A stretch of DNA of 64,000 bases from Fibrobacter sp. (GTDB lineage Bacteria > Fibrobacterota > Fibrobacteria > Fibrobacterales > Fibrobacteraceae): contig JAFPWY010000004.1 in the NCBI GenBank assembly GCA_017412605.1, positions 186,001-250,000 of the forward strand. Direction: 5' to 3'. Made by a program: the position numbers and the translations under genes. Shown one piece after another: positions 46,425 to 55,114 of the stretch; the first letter of the stretch is position 1; each line of letters begins with the position of its first letter. The notes under the pieces were generated by a model. The model saw nothing but the letters and a program-made list of their open reading frames with translations. It did no database searches and was not told where the DNA came from.

Positions 46425-49328
46425 ATGAGCTTATTGGACGCATTTAAACCGAAATGGCAGAATTCCAACCCCGAAAAACGCATCGAGGCGATTGACGAGT
46501 TGAATTCCCAGCATCAAGACATCCTTGAAAACATCGCCTTGCGCGACGAAGACAAGGAAGTGAGGACCGCAGCTATCAAGAAATTGAATATTGTCGCTGT
46601 ACTTCTGCAAATCTCGAAGAACGACCCCGAAGCGACAGTCCGCCGTCTTGCCGAAACACGCTATTTTGAAGAAATCACCAAGAAGCTGAAAGATTTCCGC
46701 GAAGCTGCGACCCCCGAAATGATTGCGCACCTGGACGAACTCAAGGACACCCGCTATGCCGAAGAACTGGTGAAGTCCATGAAGTCCTCGGAACTTAGAC
46801 TCGAACTCGTGAAGAAGTGCACCAAGCAGTCGCTCCTCACCTACGCCGCAAACCGCGATCCCAAGGAAAGCGTCGCCAAGGCAGCATTCGAACGCATTGA
46901 ATCCGAAAACGCACTCCAGGACATCAGTAAGAACTCCAAGCACACCACCGTCCGCAAGATGGCCGCAGAAAAGCTCCGTGCAGCCAAGGAAGCCAAGGAT
47001 GGCGGTCAGAAGGCAGCAGCCCTCCTGTTCAGCAAACGCGAAGCCCTCATCCAACAGGCCCACCACTTTGCCGCCCAAAAAGATCCGCTGGCCATTCGTC
47101 CCCAGTTCGAAGCGCTCATGGTTGAAGCTCAGACCTTGGGTATGGGTCCTGCCCAAGCCACGCTCGACAAAATTCACGAAAGTTTCATCAAGTTCTGCAA
47201 CGAAGCTAACGAAGCCAAGCTCGCTGCAGCCAAGGCCGAACAGGAACTGCTCGCCAAAAAGCAGCACCTCGCCGAAACGCTCGACGAACTTGAAGCTATT
47301 CTCAAGGAAGATAACGCCAAGGAAAAGAGCGAACGCATCGAAGCCATTATCGAAGAATGGAATGCGGACAAGTCCATTATGGACACCGCAAGCGTCAAGC
47401 GCTTTAACCAGGCATTTTTCAAGGCCCAGGACTTGAAAAAGGAATCGCCAGAAGAAACGTCCAAGAGCGAAGAAGACGCAACCAAGGAAGCTTCCCGTCC
47501 TGAGCTGCTGGAACGACTCCAGGCCCTTGCCGACACCGACACGAACGAGAGCACGTCCAAGTACCTCCACTCCATCGTACGCGAATGGGAAAAGCTCCCG
47601 CTCCTCGAAGGTGCCGACCCGATCCTCCAGAGCTACAACGCGCTCCGCAACAAGCTCAGCGAAAAGATTACCGCATTCAACGAGAACGCCGAAAAGACCA
47701 TCGCCGAAAACAAGGTGAAGCTTACCGCGCTTATCGAACGCGTCAAGGCAATCAACGAAAACGAGAACTTCAAGGAAATCAACAAGAAGCTCCGCGAAAC
47801 GTTCCAGGAATGGAAGTCCATCGTCGGTGAACAGAAGTTCAAGTACCACGACCTGTGGCAGGAATACAAGAGCGCGACTGCTCGATTCCAGGAAATGCAG
47901 CAGTGGGAATCGTGGCACAACGAAAAGGACCGCGACGAAATCCTCACCGAAATGGAAACGCTCTGCAACGAGACTCCGAGTCAAGCTGTGCTTTCGAAGT
48001 TCCGCGACCTCAGTAGCAAGTGGCGCGAGATTGGTCCTATCTCGCCGGCCAAGCTCAACGAGTACCGCGAAAAGTTCCAAGGTCTCTGCGACAAGATCAA
48101 GGAGAACTGCGCTCCGTTCATAGAAGAACAGCAGGCCGAACGCCAGAAGAACCTGGAGGCCAAGGAAGAGCTCTGCCAGAAGGCCGAAGAGCTCGTCGCC
48201 AACACGGAAATGTTCTGGAAAGACAAGTTCAAGGCCATGCAGGAAATCCAGGAAAAATGGAAATCCATCGGCATGGTGCCCAAGGAATCGATGACTGCGC
48301 TGTTCGACCGCTTCAAGGCGGTAACGAACGCCTTCTACACCCAACACAAGGAAAATCTCAAGCAAGAAGACCAGACTCGCGAAGCGAACTACGAGAAGAA
48401 GGTCAAGCTTTGCGAAGAAGCCGAAGCGATTAAGGAATCCAGCGATTGGAACGCAACTTCAAACAAACTAAAACATCTCCAAGAAGCTTGGAAGGCCATT
48501 GGTCCCGTACCCAAGAGCAAGTCCGATGAAATTTGGACACGCTTCCGTACGGCATGCGATTCCTTCTTCGAAAAGAAGCGCGCTCACTTCGAGGAAATGG
48601 ATGCATCCAAGCAGAAGAACCTCGAAGCAAAGCAGGCCCTCTGCGAAAAGCTTGAAGCACTAGATTTGAATAACATAACAACAGACGTTATCGAAACGGT
48701 AAAATCTATTGAAGCCGAATGGAAGACCATCGGCATGGTGCCGAAGGAATCCGTCGAAAGCATTAGCGACCGCTTCAACGAGACCATCAACCAGTTCCTC
48801 GGACGCTGTGCAGAAAAGGATGACGCCCTCCGCCAGCAACTTGAAGACATCAAGATCAAGAAGCAAGACATGATCGAGAAGGTCCGCCAGTTCGCCGAAA
48901 GCGCCGGCAGCAACCAGCTTGCCGAAGCCGTCCGCGAGATCCAGAAGGAATGGCGCACGCTGGGCAGCTGCGGTATCGACGATCTGCTCATCCACAAGAC
49001 ATTCCGCGAAGCCTGCGATGACTTCTTCACACGCCGTCGCGACCAGCTCGACATCCAGGAACAGGCCCGCCAGAACAACCTGCAGAAGAAGATTTTGCTC
49101 TGCGAACAGGCCGAAGACCTGCTCACCGACCTGAACGAGCAGACCGTAGGAGCTTCCATGAACAAGGTGAAGCACCTGCGCCACCTGTGGAAGGAAGTCG
49201 GTGCGGTTCCCCGCGAACAGTCCGACAAGATCTGGAAGCGCTTCAACACGGCATGCGACCAAGTATTCGCCTTCGGACGCAAGGACGAGCCCAAGGCAGA
49301 AGCCCCGGCTGCGGTCCCCGAAGCATAA
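46425..49328 (+). CDS. Large DUF349-repeat protein with N-terminal HEAT-like region
   Basis: The 967 residues begin with a helical HEAT-like region (about 1-195) and then carry a series of DUF349-type repeats, seen as WKSIVGEQKF, WREIGPISPAK, WKSIGMVPKES, WKAIGPVPKSK, WKTIGMVPKES, WRTLGSCGID and WKEVGAVPREQ, each followed by a helix ending FxxxCDxFFxxxR. The whole protein is highly charged and helical, so a rod-like structure is likely. DUF349 has no generally established function. There is no signal peptide and the protein should be cytoplasmic. GGAG lies 8 bases before ATG. It ends with a terminator at 49355. Confidence 0.9.
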   Translation: MSLLDAFKPKWQNSNPEKRIEAIDELNSQHQDILENIALRDEDKEVRTAAIKKLNIVAVLLQISKNDPEATVRRLAETRYFEEITKKLKDFREAATPEMIAHLDELKDTRYAEELVKSMKSSELRLELVKKCTKQSLLTYAANRDPKESVAKAAFERIESENALQDISKNSKHTTVRKMAAEKLRAAKEAKDGGQKAAALLFSKREALIQQAHHFAAQKDPLAIRPQFEALMVEAQTLGMGPAQATLDKIHESFIKFCNEANEAKLAAAKAEQELLAKKQHLAETLDELEAILKEDNAKEKSERIEAIIEEWNADKSIMDTASVKRFNQAFFKAQDLKKESPEETSKSEEDATKEASRPELLERLQALADTDTNESTSKYLHSIVREWEKLPLLEGADPILQSYNALRNKLSEKITAFNENAEKTIAENKVKLTALIERVKAINENENFKEINKKLRETFQEWKSIVGEQKFKYHDLWQEYKSATARFQEMQQWESWHNEKDRDEILTEMETLCNETPSQAVLSKFRDLSSKWREIGPISPAKLNEYREKFQGLCDKIKENCAPFIEEQQAERQKNLEAKEELCQKAEELVANTEMFWKDKFKAMQEIQEKWKSIGMVPKESMTALFDRFKAVTNAFYTQHKENLKQEDQTREANYEKKVKLCEEAEAIKESSDWNATSNKLKHLQEAWKAIGPVPKSKSDEIWTRFRTACDSFFEKKRAHFEEMDASKQKNLEAKQALCEKLEALDLNNITTDVIETVKSIEAEWKTIGMVPKESVESISDRFNETINQFLGRCAEKDDALRQQLEDIKIKKQDMIEKVRQFAESAGSNQLAEAVREIQKEWRTLGSCGIDDLLIHKTFREACDDFFTRRRDQLDIQEQARQNNLQKKILLCEQAEDLLTDLNEQTVGASMNKVKHLRHLWKEVGAVPREQSDKIWKRFNTACDQVFAFGRKDEPKAEAPAAVPEA

Positions 49329-49354
49329 GCACAGGGTACACATCACAATTCAAG

Positions 49355-49380
49355 GGATGGCAGCGACGCCATCCTTTTTT
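49355..49380 (+). terminator. Intrinsic terminator after the DUF349 gene
   Basis: GGATGGC / GCCATCC form a 7-bp stem with loop AGCGAC, followed by TTTTTT. The sua5 start codon lies 15 bases further on. Confidence 0.9.
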
Positions 49381-49394
49381 ATTTTTGTGCCATA

Positions 49395-50360
49395 ATGAAA
49401 TTTCCTCCATGGACAAGTGTAAACGAAGCCGCCCGCCTGCTCAAAGCGGGCGAAGTCGTCGCCATTCCGACAGAGACCGTATACGGGCTTGCCGGCAACG
49501 CGTTTGAGCCCAAGGCTCTCGCCAAAATTTTTGCCGCCAAGGAACGCCCGACATTCGACCCGCTCATCGTGCATATTGCAGACATTGCGCAACTGAGCGA
49601 CATCGCCAAAGACATTCCCGAGGCCGCATACAAGCTCGCCGAAGCCTACTGGCCCGGCCCTATGACGATTATCCTGCCCAAGAAGGATTGCATTCCTGAC
49701 CTGTGTACCAGCGGATTGCCTTCTGTCGCCGTGCGTTTCCCGAGCCACCCTGTTGCGCAGGCAATCATCAAGGAATCGGGATTACCGCTTGCCGCACCGA
49801 GCGCAAACCTGTTCAAGCATGTGAGCCCGACAACCGCCGAGCACGTGGCAGCACAGCTTGCCGACCGCATCGCGGGCATTGTCGATGGAGGCCCCTGTAC
49901 AGTGGGTGTCGAAAGTTCCATCATCTCGCTTGCAGGTGACAAGCCCGCGGTGCTCCGGCCCGGCGCCATCACGCCAGAGATGTTTGCGAAGGTACTCGGC
50001 AGCGTAGACGTGAAGGATTCCACAAGTAAACCGGGACAGCCCATGGCGGCGCCGGGCCAATGCGATACGCACTACCGCCCGCAAGTCCCGCTGTACTTCG
50101 GCGAACTCCCCGCCGGTTACAAACTCCCCGCAAACACCGTGCGCATCGCATTCGGCAAGCAAAACGGTCCCATCCCGGAGACTGTTAACTTGTCTGTATC
50201 AGGAGACATGGCCGAAGCGACAGCCAACCTGTACGCCTTCATGCACGATTTGGACAAGCCCGAATACGACTTGATTCTCGTGGACCCGATTCCGAATACG
50301 GGAATCGGCATGGCGCTGAACGACAGGTTGAAGAGAGCAAGCGTCAAAGCACTACCATAA
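49395..50360 (+). CDS. sua5: L-threonylcarbamoyladenylate synthase, Sua5 type
   Basis: Makes threonylcarbamoyl-AMP for the t6A37 modification of ANN-decoding tRNAs. The YrdC domain (about 1-205) shows AIPTETVYGLAGNAF, KERPTFDPLIVHI, PGPMTIILPKK and LPLAAPSANLF, and the characteristic VGVESSIISLAG followed by LRPGAIT. The extra C-terminal Sua5 domain (about 220-321) is present, so it is Sua5 rather than TsaC. No clear ribosome binding site precedes the ATG, and the gene starts immediately after a terminator. Confidence 0.93.
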   Translation: MKFPPWTSVNEAARLLKAGEVVAIPTETVYGLAGNAFEPKALAKIFAAKERPTFDPLIVHIADIAQLSDIAKDIPEAAYKLAEAYWPGPMTIILPKKDCIPDLCTSGLPSVAVRFPSHPVAQAIIKESGLPLAAPSANLFKHVSPTTAEHVAAQLADRIAGIVDGGPCTVGVESSIISLAGDKPAVLRPGAITPEMFAKVLGSVDVKDSTSKPGQPMAAPGQCDTHYRPQVPLYFGELPAGYKLPANTVRIAFGKQNGPIPETVNLSVSGDMAEATANLYAFMHDLDKPEYDLILVDPIPNTGIGMALNDRLKRASVKALP

Positions 50361-50394
50361 TCACACGGAATACTTTATACAGGCACCCGTTTTT

Positions 50395-51114
50395 TTACAT
50401 CGGGAACAACGGATAGTTTTCCTTCGTGTACGTTCTTGTGTACGCGTTGAAATGCCACCATTCGCTGCTAAGCGGGACCCAGCCAGCACGCTTCATGATC
50501 TTGCGGAACAGGTTCCGGTTATCAACCTGTTGCTGCGTCAGGCGCCCGCTCTGAAGGGCATCTGCCTCGCCCACCTCGCCTGCGCACCGTTCGAAAGAAT
50601 CGAAATCCGTACCCATGTCAAGCATCGCACCCGTACTGTCGGCGACACCGATATCGAGGGCGAGCCCGTAATTGTGCAGCCCGCCCGTCTTTCCCGAAGA
50701 CACGTAGTTCGAATAGGGCGTTCCCGCCACGGCACGCTTGAGCGCGCTCTGCGCATACAGCGGACGTGCCGCATCGAACACCACCAGCGTAGCCCCCGGC
50801 ATTTCCTTTCGTAATAGCGTAACGGCCCGTTTTAGCTTGGGCAATGCATCCTTATGCACAAACGCACGACGGATTCCACAATAGAGGTCGTGCCCGGTAA
50901 CGTTGTCGAACGTCGCATAGCGCAAGTCCATGCGAAGCCCTTTCATGTACGTAATCTCAACTAGGTTGGAATCGGTCTTTGCATAGGCAAACCACTGTTT
51001 GGCAGCCTTGCAAAAGCGCACCGGCTTCGCCGGTTTCTTGGGGACAAACAAACTATCCGTCTCGTGCGCCCACGCAACCATACACAAGCAAAAGAGCAAC
51101 AGAACGATTCTCAT
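50395..51114 (-). CDS. Exported D-Ala-D-Ala dipeptidase, VanX/DdpX-type (M15D)
   Basis: Zinc peptidase that cleaves D-alanyl-D-alanine. A signal peptide (MRIVLLLFCLCMVAWA) places it in the periplasm. The catalytic residues are in GLHNYGLALDIGV (His and Asp zinc ligands), VFDAARP (Arg), and EWWHF (Glu base and His ligand). 239 residues fits the family. In Gram-negatives such enzymes usually recycle D-Ala-D-Ala rather than confer vancomycin resistance, and no vanH/vanA partners are nearby. A TonB-receptor-like gene lies upstream on the same strand. Confidence 0.9.
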   Translation of the reverse strand: MRIVLLLFCLCMVAWAHETDSLFVPKKPAKPVRFCKAAKQWFAYAKTDSNLVEITYMKGLRMDLRYATFDNVTGHDLYCGIRRAFVHKDALPKLKRAVTLLRKEMPGATLVVFDAARPLYAQSALKRAVAGTPYSNYVSSGKTGGLHNYGLALDIGVADSTGAMLDMGTDFDSFERCAGEVGEADALQSGRLTQQQVDNRNLFRKIMKRAGWVPLSSEWWHFNAYTRTYTKENYPLFPM

Positions 51115-51120
51115 ACTTCA

Positions 51121-51157
51121 AGGCTCTCAGCCTCTAGTCTCTAAATTCTAGCCCCTA
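51121..51157. repeat. Short CTAG-word tract upstream of the dipeptidase gene
   Basis: CTCTAGTCTCTAAATTCTAGCCCCTAAATT is a degenerate, short version of the CTAG-word tracts at 36982 and 43465. It separates the dipeptidase from the TonB-receptor-like gene. Confidence 0.6.
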
Positions 51158-53533
51158 AATTCCCAGTTGCACTTCCACGCCAAACTGGAAATACATACCC
51201 ATGCCCTTCGCCATGAATGGCACTAGATCGTAGCCATCTGAAGTTTTGCCATTGCCATCCCGTGTCACCCAGGAACGTTCACGGCCATTCGCAGTTCCGA
51301 GGAATTCCAGGGCCGACACATCCAACTTTCCTAAGATATTAGGCAATTCCAAATAGAACCGGGCATGCTTGAAGAAATACTTGCTCGTCGTGATATCCAG
51401 ATTGACGCGTAAATCCGTACGATAGAGGTTGGTAAATTCGTTCAGGTCGCGCAGACGACGAGTCCCGTTTGTCCGGTACGACTTTCCGTTTTCTTCGTCC
51501 AGGGAAGACGGCATTATAGAGTAGTAATACAACGGACGGTGATACAACGCATGGTGCGTCAGGATAACCGAGATTACGGAGTCCTTACGTGGGTAGTAGC
51601 GGAAATGCGAAAGCATGTCGAGGCGAGCGTTCGCTTCCCAAGGAATCGAGCTTCCGTCTTCCAGTTCGTATTCACCGTACACGGAGTTCACGTTCGTGGA
51701 GAACGAGAAGTGGTGGGAAGTCTTCCATTCTACCTTCACGCCACCACCCATCGACCAAGCGTAATCCACCGGGGTCACGTCCCTGTAATACGCATAGGCC
51801 TTCGGCATCGGTAGCAGCGGATCGGCATAATAGCGCCCGTAACCGGCCAACTGGCCATCGAAATACTTTGACCGGTAACCAAGGCCCAGTTTCGCGGACG
51901 TTCCCGTCTCGAGGCGGCCCGTCAGGTCCCCGTCGTCATAATAAGGCTTCCAGTCGCTACGGTAGGCCGCATTACCGAACACGTGCCAATAGGCGGAATC
52001 CGCACGGGAAAGGTTCACGTCGGCATCAATGGAGCCCGTCGGTTGCGCATTGTGGTCCACAGCGTCAGCCACGGCTCCTGCAGAGAGGATGTACCTATCG
52101 TAGTCGCCACTCCAGTCAAAGCGGCTTGCCCCCGAAAGAACTCCTGTCTGGTAATCACCAGAAGTCGTCCCACCGAACTCAGGATAGTTACGTTCGATAA
52201 TCTGCTGTTCGTACAGCACGGCACCGCTCAGACCGGCACCTAGAATTTTTCCATTGAAGTTCTTGCTCAACCCACCACTGATTGTAGAATGGATTTGCTC
52301 ATAGGCATCAATGAAGGATGTCTCACCTGCATAGTTGCTCGTCCGTTCGCGGAATCCGGTCGTGTCGCGGAGCGTATCGCTCAGGTATTCCCGCACAAAG
52401 CCAGCATGCACACTCGTACCGAACCGAGAATTGTATTCGGCTCCGAGCACAAGGTATTCCTGCTCGCCCGAGATGATGTTCACGGAATTCACCTTGTCCA
52501 TCTTGGTCGCCGTATCCTGCCGGACGGCGTACTCATCGTAACTATACAGCGTGCGCAACGCCCAGGTATCACCCAGGGAATCGGAGCCGTTCAACTGCGC
52601 ATACACGTCGTAGGCGGAAAGGTCGAACGGGTCAGAAGACTTGACGCGGCAATCATCATCATCATCACATTCCGCACCGCGCTTGCGGAACTCGGTAAAG
52701 AACTTTTCGCCCAGGTTCTTGAGCATTTCGGGATCCAAGCGACGGAACGAAATCCTAAAGGAGTCCCAGAAGAACCACGGCATGTCGAGCACGACTTCCT
52801 GGACCGTGAGGCCCATGGAGCCCTTGATTCCCCATTCGCCCGGAGTCTGTTCGGGGATGTACTGCACCGAAGTCGCAAGTCCCTGCCCCAGCGGACCCGA
52901 CCCGTAGTGGTCATGAATCTCGATTCCACTCAAGGTATGCGGGTTCACCACAGAAAGGTTACCTGGGAAGCCCATGTCCAAGTGGCGCATGTTCGGAATG
53001 CGAAGTTGGCCCAAGTGGTAGGCCACGTCACCCGCACGGGAGCCTTCATAATAAAGGGCACTGGAGAAATCCTTCTGGCCCGAAATGCCAGGCATCTGGC
53101 TCAAGTGTTCCGTCAAGTCGAAGCGCATGCCGGCAGCATCTTCCAGCGACTCGACCTTCACCGTGCGTTCCGGCTCCCATTTTACGGGCTCGCCGCCACC
53201 CACCACGGTACTCGCCCCGAGATCGCGCACATTGGGAACAAGCGAGACGACCATGTCCAGCAAGTCGGCAAAATCCTGCAGGTCAACGAAAACGCTGTCA
53301 TATCCGTCCTTGCTGAACACCAAGGAGGCGTTCTTGGAATCCACGTCGTACTCGAACCGGCCATCGGAATTCGTCTCACCCACGACCTTGCCACTACGGT
53401 AAGCAATTTTCACGCCCTTGATGGGCAAGTCCGATTCGGATTCTAGGACAACACCAATGATGGTGGTCGGGGTCGCCGCAAATACACAAACTGCACAAAA
53501 AGCTAAAATCCAAAGAACGGAGCGAAATTTCAT
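51155..53533 (-). CDS. TonB-dependent receptor-like outer-membrane protein with N-terminal carboxypeptidase-regulatory-like domain
   Basis: Signal peptide 1-19. Residues about 22-95 form a CarboxypepD_reg-like domain (GVVLESESDLPIKGVKIAYRSGKVVGETNSDGRFEYDV). A plug-like domain follows from about 105 (SLEDAAGMRFDLTEHLSQMPGI... GSRAGDVAYHLGQLRIPNM), then a large strand-rich barrel to the C-terminus, which ends FGVEVQLGI. These receptors import ligands or act as surface-exposed proteins; the plug's usual TonB-box is not obvious. Its neighbour is a D-Ala-D-Ala dipeptidase, but no function follows from this. A TATTTT lies 7 bases before the ATG and no Shine-Dalgarno is visible. Confidence 0.8.
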   Translation of the reverse strand: MKFRSVLWILAFCAVCVFAATPTTIIGVVLESESDLPIKGVKIAYRSGKVVGETNSDGRFEYDVDSKNASLVFSKDGYDSVFVDLQDFADLLDMVVSLVPNVRDLGASTVVGGGEPVKWEPERTVKVESLEDAAGMRFDLTEHLSQMPGISGQKDFSSALYYEGSRAGDVAYHLGQLRIPNMRHLDMGFPGNLSVVNPHTLSGIEIHDHYGSGPLGQGLATSVQYIPEQTPGEWGIKGSMGLTVQEVVLDMPWFFWDSFRISFRRLDPEMLKNLGEKFFTEFRKRGAECDDDDDCRVKSSDPFDLSAYDVYAQLNGSDSLGDTWALRTLYSYDEYAVRQDTATKMDKVNSVNIISGEQEYLVLGAEYNSRFGTSVHAGFVREYLSDTLRDTTGFRERTSNYAGETSFIDAYEQIHSTISGGLSKNFNGKILGAGLSGAVLYEQQIIERNYPEFGGTTSGDYQTGVLSGASRFDWSGDYDRYILSAGAVADAVDHNAQPTGSIDADVNLSRADSAYWHVFGNAAYRSDWKPYYDDGDLTGRLETGTSAKLGLGYRSKYFDGQLAGYGRYYADPLLPMPKAYAYYRDVTPVDYAWSMGGGVKVEWKTSHHFSFSTNVNSVYGEYELEDGSSIPWEANARLDMLSHFRYYPRKDSVISVILTHHALYHRPLYYYSIMPSSLDEENGKSYRTNGTRRLRDLNEFTNLYRTDLRVNLDITTSKYFFKHARFYLELPNILGKLDVSALEFLGTANGRERSWVTRDGNGKTSDGYDLVPFMAKGMGMYFQFGVEVQLGI

Positions 53534-53588
53534 AGAGTATAAAATAGAAAAATTGGGTTTTCGGGCACAACGTTATTAAATTTTGACA

Positions 53589-54371
53589 ATGCTGAAAGTT
53601 TATTTAATCCAGATGGAGTCCATTCCGGGCAAAAAAGCTCGCAACCTGAAGCACGCTGTAGCACTTGTCCGCAAGGCCGCCGTAAAGAAGGGCGGAATCA
53701 TCCTGTTCCCCGAGATGTTTGCCACAGGATACCTCCCCCACGACACCCTCGGTTCCGCCGAGGTATTCAAGGACACCTCCGGAGAGACCGCCAAGTTCCT
53801 CTCCGACCTCGCCAACAAGACCGGTTGCACCATCATCGGCGCCGGGATAGCCAAGAAGGGCCGCACACTCACCAACCACAGCAGCGTCTACATTCCGGGG
53901 CGGGCGACCGAGTTCGCCGGATACGACAAGATGCACCCCTTCCTCCGCGAGCAGAGTTCCATCAGCGCAGGCAAAAAGGTTACTTTATTCAAAGTAGACG
54001 ACTGGCGCATCACCCCCACCATCTGTTACGATCTCCGTTTCCCAGAAACCTACCGTGCGGCAGTTAGCCGCGGCATTGACCTGATTACAGTGCAGGCCGC
54101 ATGGCCCAAGAGCCGTGTTACACACTTCGAAGCGCTCCTCCGCGCTCGCGCCATAGAGAACCAATGCTACGTCGTCGCAGTAAACGCCTGCGGGCTAGAC
54201 GCAGGAGGGAACGCCTATGCGGGCAACTCCCTCGTCATCGACCCCGAAGGAAACACCGTTGCATGTGCCGACGATGCCGAAACCGTCCTCAAGGCAGAAC
54301 TCGATATCAAGAAGGTGCAGACTTTCAGGAGAAGGATTCCCGCACTGAAGGATGCCGGATTTACAGTTTAG
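53589..54371 (+). CDS. Carbon-nitrogen hydrolase (nitrilase superfamily), omega-amidase-like
   Basis: Hydrolyses a C-N amide bond. The catalytic triad is in the usual places: Glu in ILFPEMFATGY, Lys in YDKMHPF, Cys in ITPTICYDLRFPETYR. The last sequence resembles omega-amidase-type members that hydrolyse alpha-ketoglutaramate or alpha-ketosuccinamate, but the substrate is not proved by sequence. The length of 260 residues is normal. ATG 53589 is chosen over the TTG at 53583. It is divergent from the TonB-receptor-like gene. Confidence 0.9.
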   Translation: MLKVYLIQMESIPGKKARNLKHAVALVRKAAVKKGGIILFPEMFATGYLPHDTLGSAEVFKDTSGETAKFLSDLANKTGCTIIGAGIAKKGRTLTNHSSVYIPGRATEFAGYDKMHPFLREQSSISAGKKVTLFKVDDWRITPTICYDLRFPETYRAAVSRGIDLITVQAAWPKSRVTHFEALLRARAIENQCYVVAVNACGLDAGGNAYAGNSLVIDPEGNTVACADDAETVLKAELDIKKVQTFRRRIPALKDAGFTV

Positions 54372-54576
54372 AATGATTTTTATCACACGGCTTTTATTTT
54401 TCTTTGTTTGTAAACAAAAATATTCATTTCGTTAACTTGTTAAGCATCAAAAGATTAAAGCGAAAAACCTTTCTAAAGGGTCGTTTTACTGCACATTTTT
54501 TCACCTAAAACCCCTCGCATTTTCCTTAAAAATATCTTATTATTATTGTAAACGGAAACTTAAGCGAGGTTAAACA

Positions 54577-54717
54577 ATGACTTCTCCAGATATAGACAAG
54601 CTCAGTTACGTGCGGGCATTGATCAAAGCTGGTCTCGCTCGTGACTTGATAATCAAGATAACTTCCATATCCATGTACCAGTACGCCCAGATCCAGCGCG
54701 ACCTCATGGCCGCCTAG
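54577..54717 (+). CDS. Small HTH-like protein, or N-terminal part of a split ORF
   Basis: ATG 54577 with GAGG 8 bases upstream (GCGAGGTTAAACAATG) starts a frame of 46 residues ending at TAG 54715-54717. The end (GLARDLIIKITSISMYQYAQIQRDL) has the pattern of a helix-turn-helix. The next frame (54733-55095) lies in exactly the same phase, separated by the TAG and only five codons. Either this is a separate small protein, or a 173-codon gene interrupted by an amber codon. I do not recognise a family. Confidence 0.5.
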   Translation: MTSPDIDKLSYVRALIKAGLARDLIIKITSISMYQYAQIQRDLMAA

Positions 54718-54732
54718 CACGGGTTCAAGAAA

Positions 54733-55095
54733 TTGGACATTATCGTAAAAATTCCGGCGCAGCCCGCCACCTCCAACGAGGAACGGTTGGCTGCGCTTTC
54801 TCTTTGCTTCCGCGACGGATCGCTCCTGCTTACGGGACGCGACGCGAAAAAACCGGCCCAGTTCACGCTCAAGACTGCCGACAACTTCCCCTGGGGGGAT
54901 TTCCTCGACAAGCTCCTGGTCGCCTGGCAGCTGGGCGACTACAGCGACATCCCGCTAGCCTTCCGACCCCAGAAACGCATTCCCCAGTTCGTCATCGAAG
55001 GACTCCCGAACGAGAGCATCCCTAACCGGCTAAAGATTCTCGCCACGCTCCGCAGCCAGGGCTACTTCCTCCCGCTTCCCAACCCGGGGCGCTAG
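54733..55095 (+). CDS. Protein of unknown function, same phase as the preceding small ORF
   Basis: 120 residues, with a TTG at 54733 as the first possible start and no ribosome binding site. The sequence (DNFPWGDFLDKLLVAWQLGDYSDIPLAFRPQ... LPNESIPNRLKILATLRSQGYFLPLP) has no recognised domain, but the amino-acid composition and codon use match the neighbouring maltokinase gene. It ends 19 bases before maltokinase and could be cotranscribed with it. If the TAG at 54715 is a mutation, this is the C-terminal part of one protein. Confidence 0.6.
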   Translation: MDIIVKIPAQPATSNEERLAALSLCFRDGSLLLTGRDAKKPAQFTLKTADNFPWGDFLDKLLVAWQLGDYSDIPLAFRPQKRIPQFVIEGLPNESIPNRLKILATLRSQGYFLPLPNPGR

Positions 55096-55114
55096 GCCTA
55101 GGACATACAAAACA

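Noticed and set aside
46431-48365. 644-codon minus-strand frame opposite the DUF349 gene
   Set aside because: The plus strand has regular DUF349 repeats; the minus frame has none.
50395-51114. VanX-like gene as a vancomycin-resistance marker
   Set aside because: No vanH, vanA or regulatory genes nearby, and Gram-negative homologues serve in D-Ala-D-Ala recycling.
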